Source of the DNA: Piscinibacter gummiphilus
GTDB taxonomy: Bacteria; Pseudomonadota; Gammaproteobacteria; Burkholderiales; Burkholderiaceae_C
Direction: 5' to 3'
DNA length: 64,000 bases
NCBI RefSeq assembly: GCF_032681285.1
Contig: NZ_CP136336.1
Coordinates: 1,041,001-1,105,000 of the forward strand
How positions within the stretch are numbered: the stretch's first letter is position 1; each line of letters opens with the position of its first letter. Positions 46,476 to 55,502 of the stretch are shown one piece after another. The notes under the pieces were generated by a model that worked only from the letters and a program-made list of their open reading frames with translations, did no database searches and was not told the DNA's origin. Both the position numbers and the translations under genes were made by a program.

Positions 46476-47240
46476 TCAGCGCGCGAGAAACGAGAACACC
46501 GCCGGCACGTCAGCCGGCATGTGGGCAGGCGCCGACTTCCATCGCCCCACAGTGTCGGTGCGGGTCCAGCCCGAGGCGAGCGTGAGGCCGCAGCTGACCG
46601 ACAACCAAGTCTCGGCCTTCAAATGGGACACGAGGGCGTCGAGCAGGGCCTCGTTCCGATAGGGTGTCTCGATGACGAGTTGCGTCTGGCCCGCACGCCG
46701 TGACGCGGCTTCCAGCTCGCGGATGCGGCTGGCGCGCTCGCCGGATTCGACCGGCAGGTAGCCGACGAAGGCGAAGCTCTGGCCGTTCAGGCCGCTGGCC
46801 GCCAGCGCCAGCATCAGCGAACTCGGGCCGCTCAGTGCCTGAACCGGGATCTCGAGTGCGTGGGCGGCCTGCACCAGCCCCGCGCCGGGGTCGGCCACGG
46901 CGGGCAGGCCAGCTTCTGAAATGAGGCCCACGTCATGCCCTTGCAGCGCAGGCGCCAGCAAGGGCCGCCAGTCGGCCGAGGGGGGCGATTTGGCGCCTTT
47001 GGGTGGCCGCGGCAGCTCCACGATGGACAAGGCTTGCAGCGGCTGCGCCAGGGGCACGAGGGCGTCGACGCGCTTGAGGAAGGCACGCGTTGTCTTGGCG
47101 TTCTCGGCCACCCAGTGCGTCAGGCGCGCTGCGGTTTCCAGTACGCCGAGGGGTAACACCTGCCGCAGGTCGGTGTCGGACCCGCTGCCCAGGTCGAGAG
47201 TGTTAGGGACCAGGATCAGCCGGCCGGGTGGCGCACTCAT
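46476..47240 (-). CDS. SAM-dependent tetrapyrrole-methylase-fold methyltransferase (RsmI paralogue)
   Basis: A 254-residue protein of the RsmI/YraL-like family. It begins GRLILVPNTLDLGSGSDTD and has GHDVGLISEAGLPAVADPGA (the RsmI SDAGxPxxxDPG-like segment), IPVQALSGPSSLMLALAASG and FAFVGYLPVESGERASRIRE. RsmI methylates C1402 of 16S rRNA, but this paralogue carries an insertion before SEAG and may have another target. It overlaps maf by 4 bases and converges on the helicase gene with a 6-base gap. Confidence 0.85.
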   Translation of the reverse strand: MSAPPGRLILVPNTLDLGSGSDTDLRQVLPLGVLETAARLTHWVAENAKTTRAFLKRVDALVPLAQPLQALSIVELPRPPKGAKSPPSADWRPLLAPALQGHDVGLISEAGLPAVADPGAGLVQAAHALEIPVQALSGPSSLMLALAASGLNGQSFAFVGYLPVESGERASRIRELEAASRRAGQTQLVIETPYRNEALLDALVSHLKAETWLSVSCGLTLASGWTRTDTVGRWKSAPAHMPADVPAVFSFLAR

Positions 47241-47830
47241 GCGATCAACGGATCGACGCCAGCGCCGCGCAGCAGCTCGCAGGTCTTGATGAGCGGGAGG
47301 CCCACGAGCGCCGTGGGGTCGTCGGACTCGATCGCGCGCAGCAGGGCGATGCCCAGGGCTTCCGATTTGGCGCTGCCGGCGCAGTCATAGGGTTGTTCCG
47401 CCCGCAAGTAATGCTCGATCTCGGCATCGCTGAGGTCGCGAAAGCGCACCGTCACGGGCACCAGCGCGCTGGCTTCGTATTGCTTCGCCAGGCAGACCAC
47501 TGCAACCGCTGTCTGGAACACGACCGCCTGGCCGCGCATGGCCCTCAGCTGCTCGGTGGCGCGGGCATGGTCGCCGGGTTTGCCGATGGGGCGGCCGGCG
47601 AGGTCGGCCACCTGGTCGGAGCCGATCACGGCGGCATGGGGGAAGCGGGCTGCCACCTCGTTCGCCTTGGCCAGCGCCAGGCGAAGCGCGAGCGCCGACG
47701 GGGCCTCGCTGGCCCCCGGCGTTTCATCGACTTGTGGCGATTGCACGTCAAAGGGCAGCCGCAGGCGCTGCAGCATCTCGCGCCGGTAGCGCGAGGTCGA
47801 ACCCAGGATGAGCGGAGGGCGTTCAGTCAT
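47237..47830 (-). CDS. maf: Maf-like nucleotide pyrophosphatase (YceF type)
   Basis: A 197-residue Maf/HAM1-fold protein that hydrolyses modified nucleoside triphosphates; the YceF subgroup prefers 7-methyl-GTP. LILGSTSRYRREMLQRL (substrate loop), AAVIGSDQVADLAGRPIGKP (catalytic Asp) and AEQPYDCAGSAKSEALGIAL are typical. YceF is usually next to yceD-rpmF-plsX, which are divergent here at 47873, so the genomic context supports the subtype. Confidence 0.92.
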   Translation of the reverse strand: MTERPPLILGSTSRYRREMLQRLRLPFDVQSPQVDETPGASEAPSALALRLALAKANEVAARFPHAAVIGSDQVADLAGRPIGKPGDHARATEQLRAMRGQAVVFQTAVAVVCLAKQYEASALVPVTVRFRDLSDAEIEHYLRAEQPYDCAGSAKSEALGIALLRAIESDDPTALVGLPLIKTCELLRGAGVDPLIA

Positions 47831-47872
47831 GAGATGGGATTGTCGAGGCAGGCGGCCGCATAAACTGCCGGC

Positions 47873-48418
47873 ATGAAAGCGCGCGATTTTGATCCTTCCA
47901 AGCTCGATGTCGAAGCTCTGGCCAAAGCTGGGGCTTCACTTGACGGTGCGTGGCCTGTGGCGGAACTTGAGCGCTTGGCGGCTTCTACGGTCGCAGGCGC
48001 TGTGCCCGGCGCGGTCACCTGGCGGGCGGCAGGTGAGCACCGTGTTGTGCGGGGCGGCGAGCCTCAGGTTTGGCTCCATTTGAAGGCCGACACGCAGGTG
48101 ATGCTGGAGTGCCAGCGCTGCCTGAAGCCGGTGGCGGCCGATGTACACGCCGAGCGCTCGTTCCTCTTCGTGCAGGGTGAGAGTGCTGCTGCCGAACTGG
48201 ATGCCGACAGTGAAGACGACGTGCTCGCCCTGACCCGGGCTCTGGATCTGCGCGCCTTGGTCGAAGACGAACTCCTCCTGGAACTGCCGCTGGTTCCCCG
48301 CCACGAGGTTTGTCCGGAGCCGTTGCAGACGGCGAATGAGGAACCGCCGGTTCTGGAGGAAAAGCCCAACCCGTTCGCGGTCCTGGCCTCGCTGAAACGG
48401 GGCAGTCTGCCCAATTAG
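47873..48418 (+). CDS. yceD: YceD/DUF177 large ribosomal RNA accumulation protein
   Basis: A 181-residue DUF177 protein. The conserved core LECQRCLKPVAADVHAERSF has the CXXC pair, and the C-terminus has EDELLLELPLVPRHEVCPEP followed by KPNPFAVLASLKRG. Its homologue YceD supports 23S rRNA accumulation in E. coli and plant plastids, and the gene is almost always just upstream of rpmF, as here. No Shine-Dalgarno sequence is seen, and a TAAACT -10-like box lies 6 bases before the start. Confidence 0.93.
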   Translation: MKARDFDPSKLDVEALAKAGASLDGAWPVAELERLAASTVAGAVPGAVTWRAAGEHRVVRGGEPQVWLHLKADTQVMLECQRCLKPVAADVHAERSFLFVQGESAAAELDADSEDDVLALTRALDLRALVEDELLLELPLVPRHEVCPEPLQTANEEPPVLEEKPNPFAVLASLKRGSLPN

Positions 48419-48439
48419 CCATGGCTGCCGGCCCCATGC

Positions 48440-48445
48440 TAGAAT
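48440..48445 (+). promoter_or_regulatory. Candidate rpmF -10 box (TAGAAT, TGC-extended)
   Basis: TAGAAT preceded by TGC lies in the 123-base gap between yceD and rpmF, 97 bases before the rpmF ATG. It resembles the TAGAAT boxes seen before acpP and other genes here. No good -35 box is visible. If real, it gives rpmF, and perhaps plsX, a transcript separate from yceD. Confidence 0.4.
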
Positions 48446-48541
48446 CACGGGCTTTCCGTTCGGGTGTCCACCCACGGCACCAAACCCTGGCTCCTGTGCT
48501 CTGCCAGAGCATGAGCAGCAGGAGATCTAAGGAGCAATTCC

Positions 48542-48724
48542 ATGGCTGTCCAGCAAAACAAGAAGTCGCCCTCCAAGCGCGGCATGCACCGTTCGCACAA
48601 TGCCCTCACCAACCCGGGCACCGCGATCGAGCCCACCACCGGCGAGACGCATCTGCGTCACCACATCAGCCCCAACGGTTTCTACCGTGGGCGCAAGGTG
48701 CTCAAGAGCAAGGCAGACGCCTGA
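48542..48724 (+). CDS. rpmF: 50S ribosomal protein L32 (bL32)
   Basis: The 60-residue protein [20 protein letters not shown] is textbook bL32, a basic large-subunit protein. The conserved [15 protein letters not shown] end is present. A strong AAGGAG ribosome-binding site sits 7 bases upstream, unlike most neighbours. The zinc-binding CXXC form is not used here. The order yceD-rpmF-plsX-fabH is the usual proteobacterial one. Confidence 0.98.
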   Translation: MAVQQNKKSPSKRGMHRSHNALTNPGTAIEPTTGETHLRHHISPNGFYRGRKVLKSKADA

Positions 48725-48802
48725 CCTCCAGCGGCTCGTGGCGCCACCTGGCGCCTGTTCGCGTCGAACCGCGTTCACCGCTGATGCTCGAAGACCCCTC
48801 CC

Positions 48803-48844
48803 CACCCGGCCTGCGCGGCGACGCAGCGTCGGGTGTTTGCTTTT
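48803..48844 (+). terminator. Intrinsic terminator-like hairpin between rpmF and plsX
   Basis: CACCCGGC (48803-48810) pairs with GTCGGGTG (48828-48835) with one G-T wobble. The inner CTGCG/CGCAG stem extends it, with a single bulge. TTTGCTTTT follows at 48836-48844. It lies 79 bases after the rpmF stop and 16 bases before plsX, so it may partly terminate rpmF transcription and lower expression of the fatty-acid genes relative to L32. Confidence 0.65.
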
Positions 48845-48859
48845 CTGTGTGACGTTTCC

Positions 48860-49975
48860 ATGAATCCTCCTGTGGCGCATCCGGTCAATGACGCGGTTCG
48901 TCTCTCCGTCGATTGCATGGGTGGTGACCACGGTCCGTCAGTCACCTTGCCGGCCTGCCGAGCATTTCTAAATGCGCACCCGCAGGCGCAGTTGATCCTC
49001 GTCGGCAAGGCCGACGCGCTCGCCGAGGCGGCGCAGTGGGAGCGCTGTACCGTTGTTGCGGCCAGTGAAGTCGTCGAGATGGACGACCCCATCGAAGTGG
49101 CGTTGCGCAAGAAGAAGGACTCTTCCTTGCGCGTGGCGCTGAGCCAGCTCAAGGCCGGGCCCGACGGCCAGGCGCCGAAGGCGCACGTGTGCGTGTCGGC
49201 CGGCAACACCGGCGCCTTGATGGCCGTTGCCCGCTACCTGCTCAAGACGATGGAAGGCATCGATCGCCCCGCGATTGCCACGGTGATGCCCAACGAGCGC
49301 GATGGCTTCACGACCGTCCTCGACCTGGGGGCGAATGTCGATTGCTCGCCCGAGCATCTGCTGCAGTTCGCCGTGATGGGCAGTGCGCTCGTGTCTGCCG
49401 TTGAAGGCAAGGACAACCCGACCGTGGGCCTGCTCAACATCGGCGAAGAAGTCATCAAGGGCAGCGAAACCATCAAGAAGGCCGGTGAGTTGCTCCGTGC
49501 TGCGGCCGAGGGCGATCACATCAACTTCTACGGCAACGTCGAGGGCAACGACATCTTCAAGGGCACGACCGACATCGTCGTGTGCGACGGCTTTGTCGGC
49601 AACGTGGCGCTCAAGACTGCTGAAGGCCTGATTGCCACGCTGGTCGGCTTCATCAAGCAGGAATTCAGTCGCAACCTCTTCACCAAGATGGCGGCGGTGG
49701 CGGCATTGCCCGTCCTCAACAGCCTCAAGCGGCGCATCGACCCCCGGCGATTCAATGGCGCGGCGCTGTTGGGCCTGCGTGGGCTCGTCTTCAAGAGCCA
49801 TGGGTCGGCCGACGCCTTCGCCTTCGAGGGGGCCCTCAATCGGGCTTATGATGCGGCCCGCAATTGTTTGCTTGACCGGGTGCACGACCAGATTCAAGAG
49901 ACGCTCCAGGCGATGCCCCCGGGCCTCACCGCTGAGGAGTCTGCGAATTCCGGTGACGCCGCCCTCGCTGCATGA
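48860..49975 (+). CDS. plsX: PlsX, phosphate acyltransferase
   Basis: PlsX converts acyl-ACP to acyl-phosphate for phospholipid synthesis. The ATG at 48860 ([10 protein letters not shown]) gives 371 residues; an upstream in-frame ATG at 48833 lies in the terminator T-tract. [40 protein letters not shown] and [20 protein letters not shown] are PlsX hallmarks. It overlaps fabH by 4 bases. No clear Shine-Dalgarno sequence is visible. Confidence 0.95.
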   Translation: MNPPVAHPVNDAVRLSVDCMGGDHGPSVTLPACRAFLNAHPQAQLILVGKADALAEAAQWERCTVVAASEVVEMDDPIEVALRKKKDSSLRVALSQLKAGPDGQAPKAHVCVSAGNTGALMAVARYLLKTMEGIDRPAIATVMPNERDGFTTVLDLGANVDCSPEHLLQFAVMGSALVSAVEGKDNPTVGLLNIGEEVIKGSETIKKAGELLRAAAEGDHINFYGNVEGNDIFKGTTDIVVCDGFVGNVALKTAEGLIATLVGFIKQEFSRNLFTKMAAVAALPVLNSLKRRIDPRRFNGAALLGLRGLVFKSHGSADAFAFEGALNRAYDAARNCLLDRVHDQIQETLQAMPPGLTAEESANSGDAALAA

Positions 49976-50964
49976 CCTCACCTCTTTCTGCCGGCTATTC
50001 ACGCATCGCGGGCACTGGCAGTTTCCTGCCGCCCAAGCGCGTGAGCAACGCCGACCTCGCCGCCCGCCTGGCGGGCCAGGGCATCGAGACGTCCGACGAC
50101 TGGATCATCGCCCGCACGGGCATCCATGCACGCCACTTCGCCGACGCTGACGTCGCCTGCAGCGACCTTGCCGTCGAAGCCGCACGCAACGCGCTCGTCG
50201 CGGCCAAGGTGGATGCGTCGGAAGTCGATCTCATCATCCTCGCCACGTCGACGCCCGACATGGTGTTCCCGTCGACCGCCTGCATCGTGCAACGCAAGCT
50301 GGGCATCCAGGGCTGTGCGGCCTTTGACGTGCAAGCCGTTTGTTCGGGCTTCGTCTACGCCTTGACCATCGCCGACTCGATGATCCGCACCGGCGCCGCG
50401 CGCAAGGCGCTGATCATCGGCTCGGAAGTGTTTTCCCGCCTGCTCGACTTCACCGACCGCACGACCTGCGTGCTCTTCGGCGATGGTGCCGGCGCCGTCG
50501 TGCTCGAGGCGAGCGATACGCCAGGCATTCTGGCGTCCGAACTGCATGCCGATGGCCGTCATGTCGACATCCTCTGCACGCCTGGCGCTGTCTCGAACGG
50601 CCAGGTGATGGGCGTGCCATTCCTCAAGATGGACGGCCAGGCGGTGTTCAAGCTGGCGGTCGGGGTGCTGGAAGATGTGGCCCGCTCGGTGCTGCAAAAG
50701 GCTCAGCGCGAGGCGTCCGACATCGACTGGCTGATCCCGCACCAAGCCAACATCCGCATCATGCATGGCACGGCCAAGAAGCTGAAGCTGCCATTGGAGA
50801 AGGTCATCGTCACCGTTGACGAGCATGGCAACACGTCGGCGGCCTCGATCCCGCTGGCAATGGATGCGGGCGTGCGCTCGGGGTCCATCAAGCGCGGCGA
50901 CACGCTGATGCTTGAAGGTGTGGGTGGCGGCTTCACCTGGGGCGCCGTGCTGCTGGATTTCTGA
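49972..50964 (+). CDS. fabH: FabH, beta-ketoacyl-ACP synthase III
   Basis: FabH condenses acetyl-CoA with malonyl-ACP to start fatty-acid synthesis. The 330-residue protein begins [20 protein letters not shown]. It has the Cys-His-Asn triad in [32 protein letters not shown] and [14 protein letters not shown], plus the C-terminal [11 protein letters not shown]. The start overlaps the plsX stop (ATGA). Confidence 0.97.
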   Translation: MTSPLSAGYSRIAGTGSFLPPKRVSNADLAARLAGQGIETSDDWIIARTGIHARHFADADVACSDLAVEAARNALVAAKVDASEVDLIILATSTPDMVFPSTACIVQRKLGIQGCAAFDVQAVCSGFVYALTIADSMIRTGAARKALIIGSEVFSRLLDFTDRTTCVLFGDGAGAVVLEASDTPGILASELHADGRHVDILCTPGAVSNGQVMGVPFLKMDGQAVFKLAVGVLEDVARSVLQKAQREASDIDWLIPHQANIRIMHGTAKKLKLPLEKVIVTVDEHGNTSAASIPLAMDAGVRSGSIKRGDTLMLEGVGGGFTWGAVLLDF

Positions 50965-51025
50965 GCCACGGCTCGAGGCGGGCCGCTGAATGCGGCCGCA
51001 GACAACCGACAAAGAAGGCGTTGTG

Positions 51026-51964
51026 ATGACTCCGTTTGCTTTTGTGTTTCCGGGGCAAGGTTCGCAGTCCGTGGGCATGCTCAATGCCTGGGGCGGCCAC
51101 GCCGCCGTGCGTGACACGCTCGCTGAGGCTTCCGAGGTGCTCGGCGAAGACGTCGCCGGCATCATCCGGGCCGGGCCGAAAGAAACGCTCGACCTGACCA
51201 CCAACACCCAGCCCTACATGCTGACCGCTGGTGTGGCGTGCTACCGCGCCTGGCTGGCCGAAACGGGCGCACAGCCAGCCGTGGTGGCGGGGCATTCGTT
51301 GGGCGAGTACAGCGCCCTCGTGGCCGCGGGGAGTTTGACCCTGGCACAGGCGTTGCCACTGGTGCGCTTCCGTGCCCAGGCGATGCAGCAAGCGGTGCCA
51401 GTGGGGCAGGGTGGCATGGCCGCCATCCTCGGCCTGGACGCCGCACAAGTCATCGAAGGCTGCGCCGAAGTCACCGCCGAAGTCGGCCAGCCGGTGGAAG
51501 CTGCCAACTTCAACGACCCCAAGCAGACGGTCATCGCCGGCACCAAGGCCGCAGTCGACCGCGCCTGTGAGGTGCTCAAGGCCAAGGGCGCGAAGCGCGC
51601 CTTGCCGCTTGCGGTGTCCGCACCGTTTCATTCCAGCCTGATGAAGCCGGCCGGGGAGCAACTGAAGTCGCGCTTGGCCGACACCGCGCTGGCAGTCCCG
51701 CAGATTCCGCTGATCAACAACATCGACGTCGCTGTGCAGACCGAACCGGCGGCAATCCGCGAAGCGCTGTACCGCCAGTCGTTTGGCGCGGTGCGCTGGG
51801 TCGAGACGATCCAGGCCATCCGGGCTCGCGGCATTTCGCACATCGTCGAATGCGGCCCGGGCAAGGTGCTGGCTGGCATGGTCAAGCGAATCGACGCCGA
51901 GGCCACTGGCCTTGCGATGTACGACCCGGCCACCCTGGCTGAAGTGAAAGGGGCGCTGGCATGA
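51026..51964 (+). CDS. fabD: FabD, malonyl-CoA:ACP transacylase
   Basis: FabD loads malonate onto acyl carrier protein. The ATG at 51026 gives the canonical MTPFAFVFPGQGSQSVGML and 312 residues; a GAAGG site lies about 8 bases upstream. VVAGHSLGEYSALVAAGSL holds the catalytic serine, and LPLAVSAPFHSSLMKPA the histidine. It follows fabH after 61 bases and overlaps fabG by 4 bases. Confidence 0.97.
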   Translation: MTPFAFVFPGQGSQSVGMLNAWGGHAAVRDTLAEASEVLGEDVAGIIRAGPKETLDLTTNTQPYMLTAGVACYRAWLAETGAQPAVVAGHSLGEYSALVAAGSLTLAQALPLVRFRAQAMQQAVPVGQGGMAAILGLDAAQVIEGCAEVTAEVGQPVEAANFNDPKQTVIAGTKAAVDRACEVLKAKGAKRALPLAVSAPFHSSLMKPAGEQLKSRLADTALAVPQIPLINNIDVAVQTEPAAIREALYRQSFGAVRWVETIQAIRARGISHIVECGPGKVLAGMVKRIDAEATGLAMYDPATLAEVKGALA

Positions 51965-52710
51965 GCGAGTTTCAATTCGCTGGGCAGGTGGCGCTGGTCA
52001 CCGGCGCGTCACGCGGCATCGGCCGGGCGATTGCGGTGCAGCTGGCATCGCAGGGCCTGAAGGTGATCGGCACGGCCACCACCGATGCTGGCGCACAGGC
52101 CATCACCGAGGGCTTGGCGGGCCATGCCGGCAGCCGCGGCATCTGTCTCAACGTGAACGACGGCCAGGCGCTCGAGGCGGCCATCGAGACCATCGTCAAG
52201 GAGCACGGCGCCTTGCATGTGCTCGTCAACAACGCAGGCATCACCCGCGACATGCTGTCGATGCGCATGAAAGACGAAGACTGGGACGCGGTGATCGACA
52301 CCAACCTCAAGGCCGTCTTCCGTGCCAGCCGCGCGGTCACCAAACCGATGATGAAGCAGCGTTATGGCCGCATCATCAACATCACGAGCGTGGTCGGTGC
52401 CAGCGGCAACCCAGGCCAGGCCAACTACGCCGCGGCCAAGGCCGGCGTGGCCGGCATGACCCGATCGCTCGCGCGGGAATTGGGCAGCCGCGGCATCACG
52501 GTCAACTGTGTCGCGCCGGGCTTCATCGAGACCGACATGACCAAGAAGCTGTCGGAGCAGCAGACCAACGCCCTGATGACGCAAATCCCGCTCGGCCGTC
52601 TGGGCCAGGCCTCGGACATCGCTAACGCCGTCGCGTTTCTCGCCTCGCCGCAAGCCGGCTACATCACCGGCACCGAACTGCACGTCAACGGCGGCATGTT
52701 CATGAACTGA
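51961..52710 (+). CDS. fabG: FabG, 3-oxoacyl-ACP reductase
   Basis: A 249-residue NADPH-dependent SDR that reduces beta-ketoacyl-ACP in each elongation round. [20 protein letters not shown] is the cofactor site. [20 protein letters not shown] is a FabG signature. The serine of [18 protein letters not shown], with [16 protein letters not shown], gives the catalytic Ser-Tyr-Lys. It begins in the fabD stop and is followed by a 128-base gap holding the likely acpP promoter. Confidence 0.97.
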   Translation: MSEFQFAGQVALVTGASRGIGRAIAVQLASQGLKVIGTATTDAGAQAITEGLAGHAGSRGICLNVNDGQALEAAIETIVKEHGALHVLVNNAGITRDMLSMRMKDEDWDAVIDTNLKAVFRASRAVTKPMMKQRYGRIINITSVVGASGNPGQANYAAAKAGVAGMTRSLARELGSRGITVNCVAPGFIETDMTKKLSEQQTNALMTQIPLGRLGQASDIANAVAFLASPQAGYITGTELHVNGGMFMN

Positions 52711-52773
52711 GCGCCACGCCTTTCGACCAAATCACCCCGGTTTCTTGCCCGCCGGATGTGCCTTGGGTGTGTC

Positions 52774-52803
52774 TTAGAGCACCCACCCTACAGGCCGTAG
52801 AAT
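52774..52803 (+). promoter_or_regulatory. Candidate acpP promoter
   Basis: TAGAAT at 52798-52803 (5 of 6 bases of the -10 consensus) with a weak TTAGAG -35 box at 52774-52779, spacing 18. Predicted start is near 52810, about 29 bases before the acpP ATG, giving a leader that carries a strong ribosome-binding site. It lets acpP be transcribed more than the upstream fab genes. Confidence 0.5.
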
Positions 52804-52811
52804 CTCGGGCT

Positions 52812-52823
52812 GTTTACGTAAAC
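52812..52823. promoter_or_regulatory. Perfect 12-bp palindrome at the acpP transcription start
   Basis: GTTTACGTAAAC reads identically on both strands and starts about 9 bases after the candidate acpP -10 box, covering the predicted first transcribed bases. The position suits an operator for a dimeric repressor. Alternatively it could form a small 4-bp hairpin at the 5' end of the message. The next 11 bases (52824-52834, CCTCC-T-GGAGG) can also fold over the ribosome-binding site. Confidence 0.45.
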
Positions 52824-52838
52824 CCTCCTGGAGGAGTC

Positions 52839-53078
52839 ATGAGCGATATCGAAGCACGTGTGAAGAAGATCATTGCCGAACAACTCGGCGTGCCTGAGGC
52901 CGATGTGTCCAATGAAAAGGCTTTCGTGGCCGACCTGGGCGCGGACTCGCTTGACACGGTGGAACTGGTGATGGCGCTGGAAGACGAATTCGGCATCGAG
53001 ATCCCCGACGAAGAAGCCGAGAAGATCACCACCGTCCAGCTGGCGATCGATTACGCGCTGAAGCACCAGAAGGCCTGA
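52839..53078 (+). CDS. acpP: Acyl carrier protein
   Basis: The 79-residue acidic protein [20 protein letters not shown] is classical AcpP, carrying growing acyl chains on a phosphopantetheine arm. The attachment serine is in [17 protein letters not shown] (about residue 37), and helix III holds [24 protein letters not shown] ribosome-binding site precedes the ATG. The gene stands between fabG and fabF as usual. Confidence 0.98.
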   Translation: MSDIEARVKKIIAEQLGVPEADVSNEKAFVADLGADSLDTVELVMALEDEFGIEIPDEEAEKITTVQLAIDYALKHQKA

Positions 53079-53098
53079 TTCGTCCCGGAGCTGTATCC

Positions 53099-54343
53099 AT
53101 GTCACGTCGCCGCGTCGTCATCACCGGCCTCGGGCTCATCAGCCCCGTGGGCAACACGGTGGAAGAGGGCTGGGCCAATCTCGTGGCCGGCAAGTCCGGC
53201 ATCGACACGATCACGAGGTTCGATGCCTCGGGCTTCAGCTGCCAGTTCGCCGGCGAGGTGAAGGGCTTCAAGGTCGAGGATTACATCCCCGGCAAGGAAG
53301 CTCGCCACATGGACACCTTCATCCACTACGGCATCGCGGCCTCGGCGCAGGCGATCCAGGATGCGGGGCTTCCCACGGGTGACCAGCTCACCGAAGAGCA
53401 GGCCGAGCGCATCGGCTGCCTCGTGGGCTCGGGCATCGGCGGCCTGCCGATGATCGAAGAGACGCACGGCGAATACACCAGCCGCGGGCCGCGTCGCATC
53501 TCGCCGTTCTTCGTGCCGGCCTCGATCATCAACATGATCTCGGGCCATGTGTCGATCCGCTTCGGCTTCACCGGGCCGAACCTTGCGATCGTCACGGCGT
53601 GCACGACCGGGCTGCATTCCATCGGCCAGGCCGCACGCCTCATCGAGTACGGCGATGCCGACGTCATGATCGCCGGCGGCTCGGAGTCGACCATCTCGCC
53701 GCTGGGCATCGGCGGCTTCACGGCACCGCGTGCCTTGTCGTCGCGCAACGACGATCCGAAGACGGCTTCTCGCCCATGGGACAAGGACCGTGACGGTTTT
53801 GTCCTTGGTGAAGGGGCGGGTGTGCTGGTGCTCGAAGAGTACGAACACGCCAAGAAGCGCGGCGCCAAGATCTACGCCGAACTGGCCGGTTTCGGCATGG
53901 GCGCCGACGCGTACCACATGACCGCGCCCAACGTGGACGGCCCCAAGCGCTCCATCCGCGCCGCGCTGCGCAATGCCGGCATCGATGGCAGCCAGGTGCA
54001 ATATCTCAACGCGCACGGCACGTCCACGCCGCTCGGCGACGTGAACGAAACCAACGCGATCAAGCTCGCGTTCGGCGACCACGCGAAGAAGCTGGTCGTC
54101 AACTCGACCAAATCCATGACCGGCCACTTGCTGGGCGGCGCGGGCGGCATCGAGTCGGTGTTCACCACGCTGGCCGTGCAGCGCCAGATCTCGCCGCCGA
54201 CCATCAACATCTTCAACCAGGATCCGGAGTGCGACCTGGACTACTGCGCCAACACCGCGCGGGACCTGAAGATCGAGTACGCCGTGAAGAACAACTTCGG
54301 CTTCGGCGGAACCAACGGCACGCTGGTGTTCAAGCGCATCTGA
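53099..54343 (+). CDS. fabF: FabF, beta-ketoacyl-ACP synthase II
   Basis: FabF elongates acyl-ACP with malonyl-ACP. The 414-residue thiolase-fold protein begins [20 protein letters not shown]. It has the active-site cysteine in [19 protein letters not shown] and the two histidines in [19 protein letters not shown] and [18 protein letters not shown]. It ends [18 protein letters not shown]. It follows acpP by 20 bases and is probably cotranscribed with it. Confidence 0.98.
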   Translation: MSRRRVVITGLGLISPVGNTVEEGWANLVAGKSGIDTITRFDASGFSCQFAGEVKGFKVEDYIPGKEARHMDTFIHYGIAASAQAIQDAGLPTGDQLTEEQAERIGCLVGSGIGGLPMIEETHGEYTSRGPRRISPFFVPASIINMISGHVSIRFGFTGPNLAIVTACTTGLHSIGQAARLIEYGDADVMIAGGSESTISPLGIGGFTAPRALSSRNDDPKTASRPWDKDRDGFVLGEGAGVLVLEEYEHAKKRGAKIYAELAGFGMGADAYHMTAPNVDGPKRSIRAALRNAGIDGSQVQYLNAHGTSTPLGDVNETNAIKLAFGDHAKKLVVNSTKSMTGHLLGGAGGIESVFTTLAVQRQISPPTINIFNQDPECDLDYCANTARDLKIEYAVKNNFGFGGTNGTLVFKRI

Positions 54344-54379
54344 GCACCCCGTCGCGATCCGGCTTCGGCGCCGCCCGTC

Positions 54380-54844
54380 ATGCATGCGCCCCCACCGTTC
54401 CAGATCACCGTGTGCCGGTTCGGTGTGTGGCGTGCCGCGTGCGCCAGTCTTGTTGTGATCGCCTGGGCGCTGACGGTCGCCTGGGCGTCGAGTGCTTGGG
54501 GTGCCCATCCGGCGTGGCTCGCGCTCACCCTGCTGGTGCTCGCCGTGGCGACTGGCAGCTTGTGGCTGCAAGCTTGGCGGCTCGCGCCGATGAGCTTGCG
54601 GTGGGATGGTCAACTTTGGCACCTCGGCCCACAGGACACGATGGGCCAGGAACCGCTCGCGGGCCGAGTGGACGTGGCCGTGGACCTCGGTGGGTGCATC
54701 CTGCTGCGTTTCACGGCCGAAGGCGCTCGGCGCGGGCGATGGTTGCCGGTGCAGCGCCGAGGGCACGAGCTGGCGTGGCACCCCCTGCGGGCTACGGTAT
54801 ATTGCGCGCGGTCTGTCTCTCCGCCTGCCGCCGCATCGTTTTGA
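54380..54844 (+). CDS. Small membrane protein between fabF and rpoE (YgfX-like)
   Basis: A 154-residue protein with two closely spaced transmembrane helices (about residues 20-42 and 46-66), followed by a soluble domain with LRWDGQLWHLGPQDTMGQ, DLGGCILLRFTAEGARRGR and LPVQRRGHELAWHPLRATVY. The helix pair followed by a small beta-rich domain resembles the YgfX/CptA family, but the match is by layout only. It ends 9 bases before rpoE and may be cotranscribed with the sigma-E genes. Function unknown. Confidence 0.65.
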   Translation: MHAPPPFQITVCRFGVWRAACASLVVIAWALTVAWASSAWGAHPAWLALTLLVLAVATGSLWLQAWRLAPMSLRWDGQLWHLGPQDTMGQEPLAGRVDVAVDLGGCILLRFTAEGARRGRWLPVQRRGHELAWHPLRATVYCARSVSPPAAASF

Positions 54845-54853
54845 ACCTCTCCG

Positions 54854-55462
54854 ATGACCGCCACTGACGCCGATGCACCGCTGATCGAACGCGTCAAGCA
54901 AGGCGACGTGAAGGCGTTCGAGATGCTGGTCGTGAAGTACCAGCGGCGCATCGAGCGCCTGATCGGTCGCATGGTGCGAGACGTCGATCTTGTGCCCGAC
55001 ATCGCCCAGGAAACCTTCATCCGCGCCTACCGGGCGATCCCGCAGTTCCGTGGTGAGAGTGCGTTCTACACCTGGCTGTACCGCATCGCCGTGAACACCG
55101 CCAAGAAGGCGCTGGTCGACCTCAAACGCGACCCGATCGTGACGGAATCCGCACGATCTGCGCGCGACGAAGAGGACGAAACTTCCCGCGTTGAATCCGA
55201 ACTAAGCCACGGCGAAACCCCGGATGCAATGCTGGCGAGCAAGGAAATTGCCGCCGCCGTCAATGCCTCCATCGAAGCGCTGTCCGAGGACTTGCGGCAG
55301 GCCATCACGCTGCGCGAAATCGAAGGGCTCAGCTATGAAGAGATCGCTGAGGTGATGAATTGCCCGATCGGCACGGTTCGGTCGCGGATCTTTCGCGCGC
55401 GCGAAGCGATTGCCCAGCGCTTGCGGCCTTTGCTCGACACCCGAGAGGGTGAGCGCTGGTAG
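54854..55462 (+). CDS. rpoE: RpoE, extracytoplasmic-function sigma factor (sigma-E/AlgU)
   Basis: A 202-residue ECF sigma factor directing the envelope-stress response. Region 2 is visible as FEMLVVKYQRRIERLIGRMV, DIAQETFIRAYRAIPQF and FYTWLYRIAVNTAKKAL. Region 4 is LREIEGLSYEEIAEVMNCPI with GTVRSRIFRAREA. The linker contains an acidic stretch RDEEDETSRVE. It is followed by its anti-sigma factor and its regulator RseB, the usual operon. It is likely autoregulated, but I could not identify a certain sigma-E promoter. Confidence 0.96.
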   Translation: MTATDADAPLIERVKQGDVKAFEMLVVKYQRRIERLIGRMVRDVDLVPDIAQETFIRAYRAIPQFRGESAFYTWLYRIAVNTAKKALVDLKRDPIVTESARSARDEEDETSRVESELSHGETPDAMLASKEIAAAVNASIEALSEDLRQAITLREIEGLSYEEIAEVMNCPIGTVRSRIFRAREAIAQRLRPLLDTREGERW

Positions 55463-55502
55463 CGCCCTGGCATGACGATGGTTTTGAGAGTTGGAGGTTG
55501 TG

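Noticed and set aside
46470..46490. A small GCGC-rich hairpin between the helicase and the RsmI-like gene
   Set aside because: The stem is only 4-5 bp with a tiny loop and no T-tract, too weak to call a bidirectional terminator.
53102..54901. A 599-codon open frame on the - strand
   Set aside because: Antisense to fabF and the following gene; no motif and no plausible start context.
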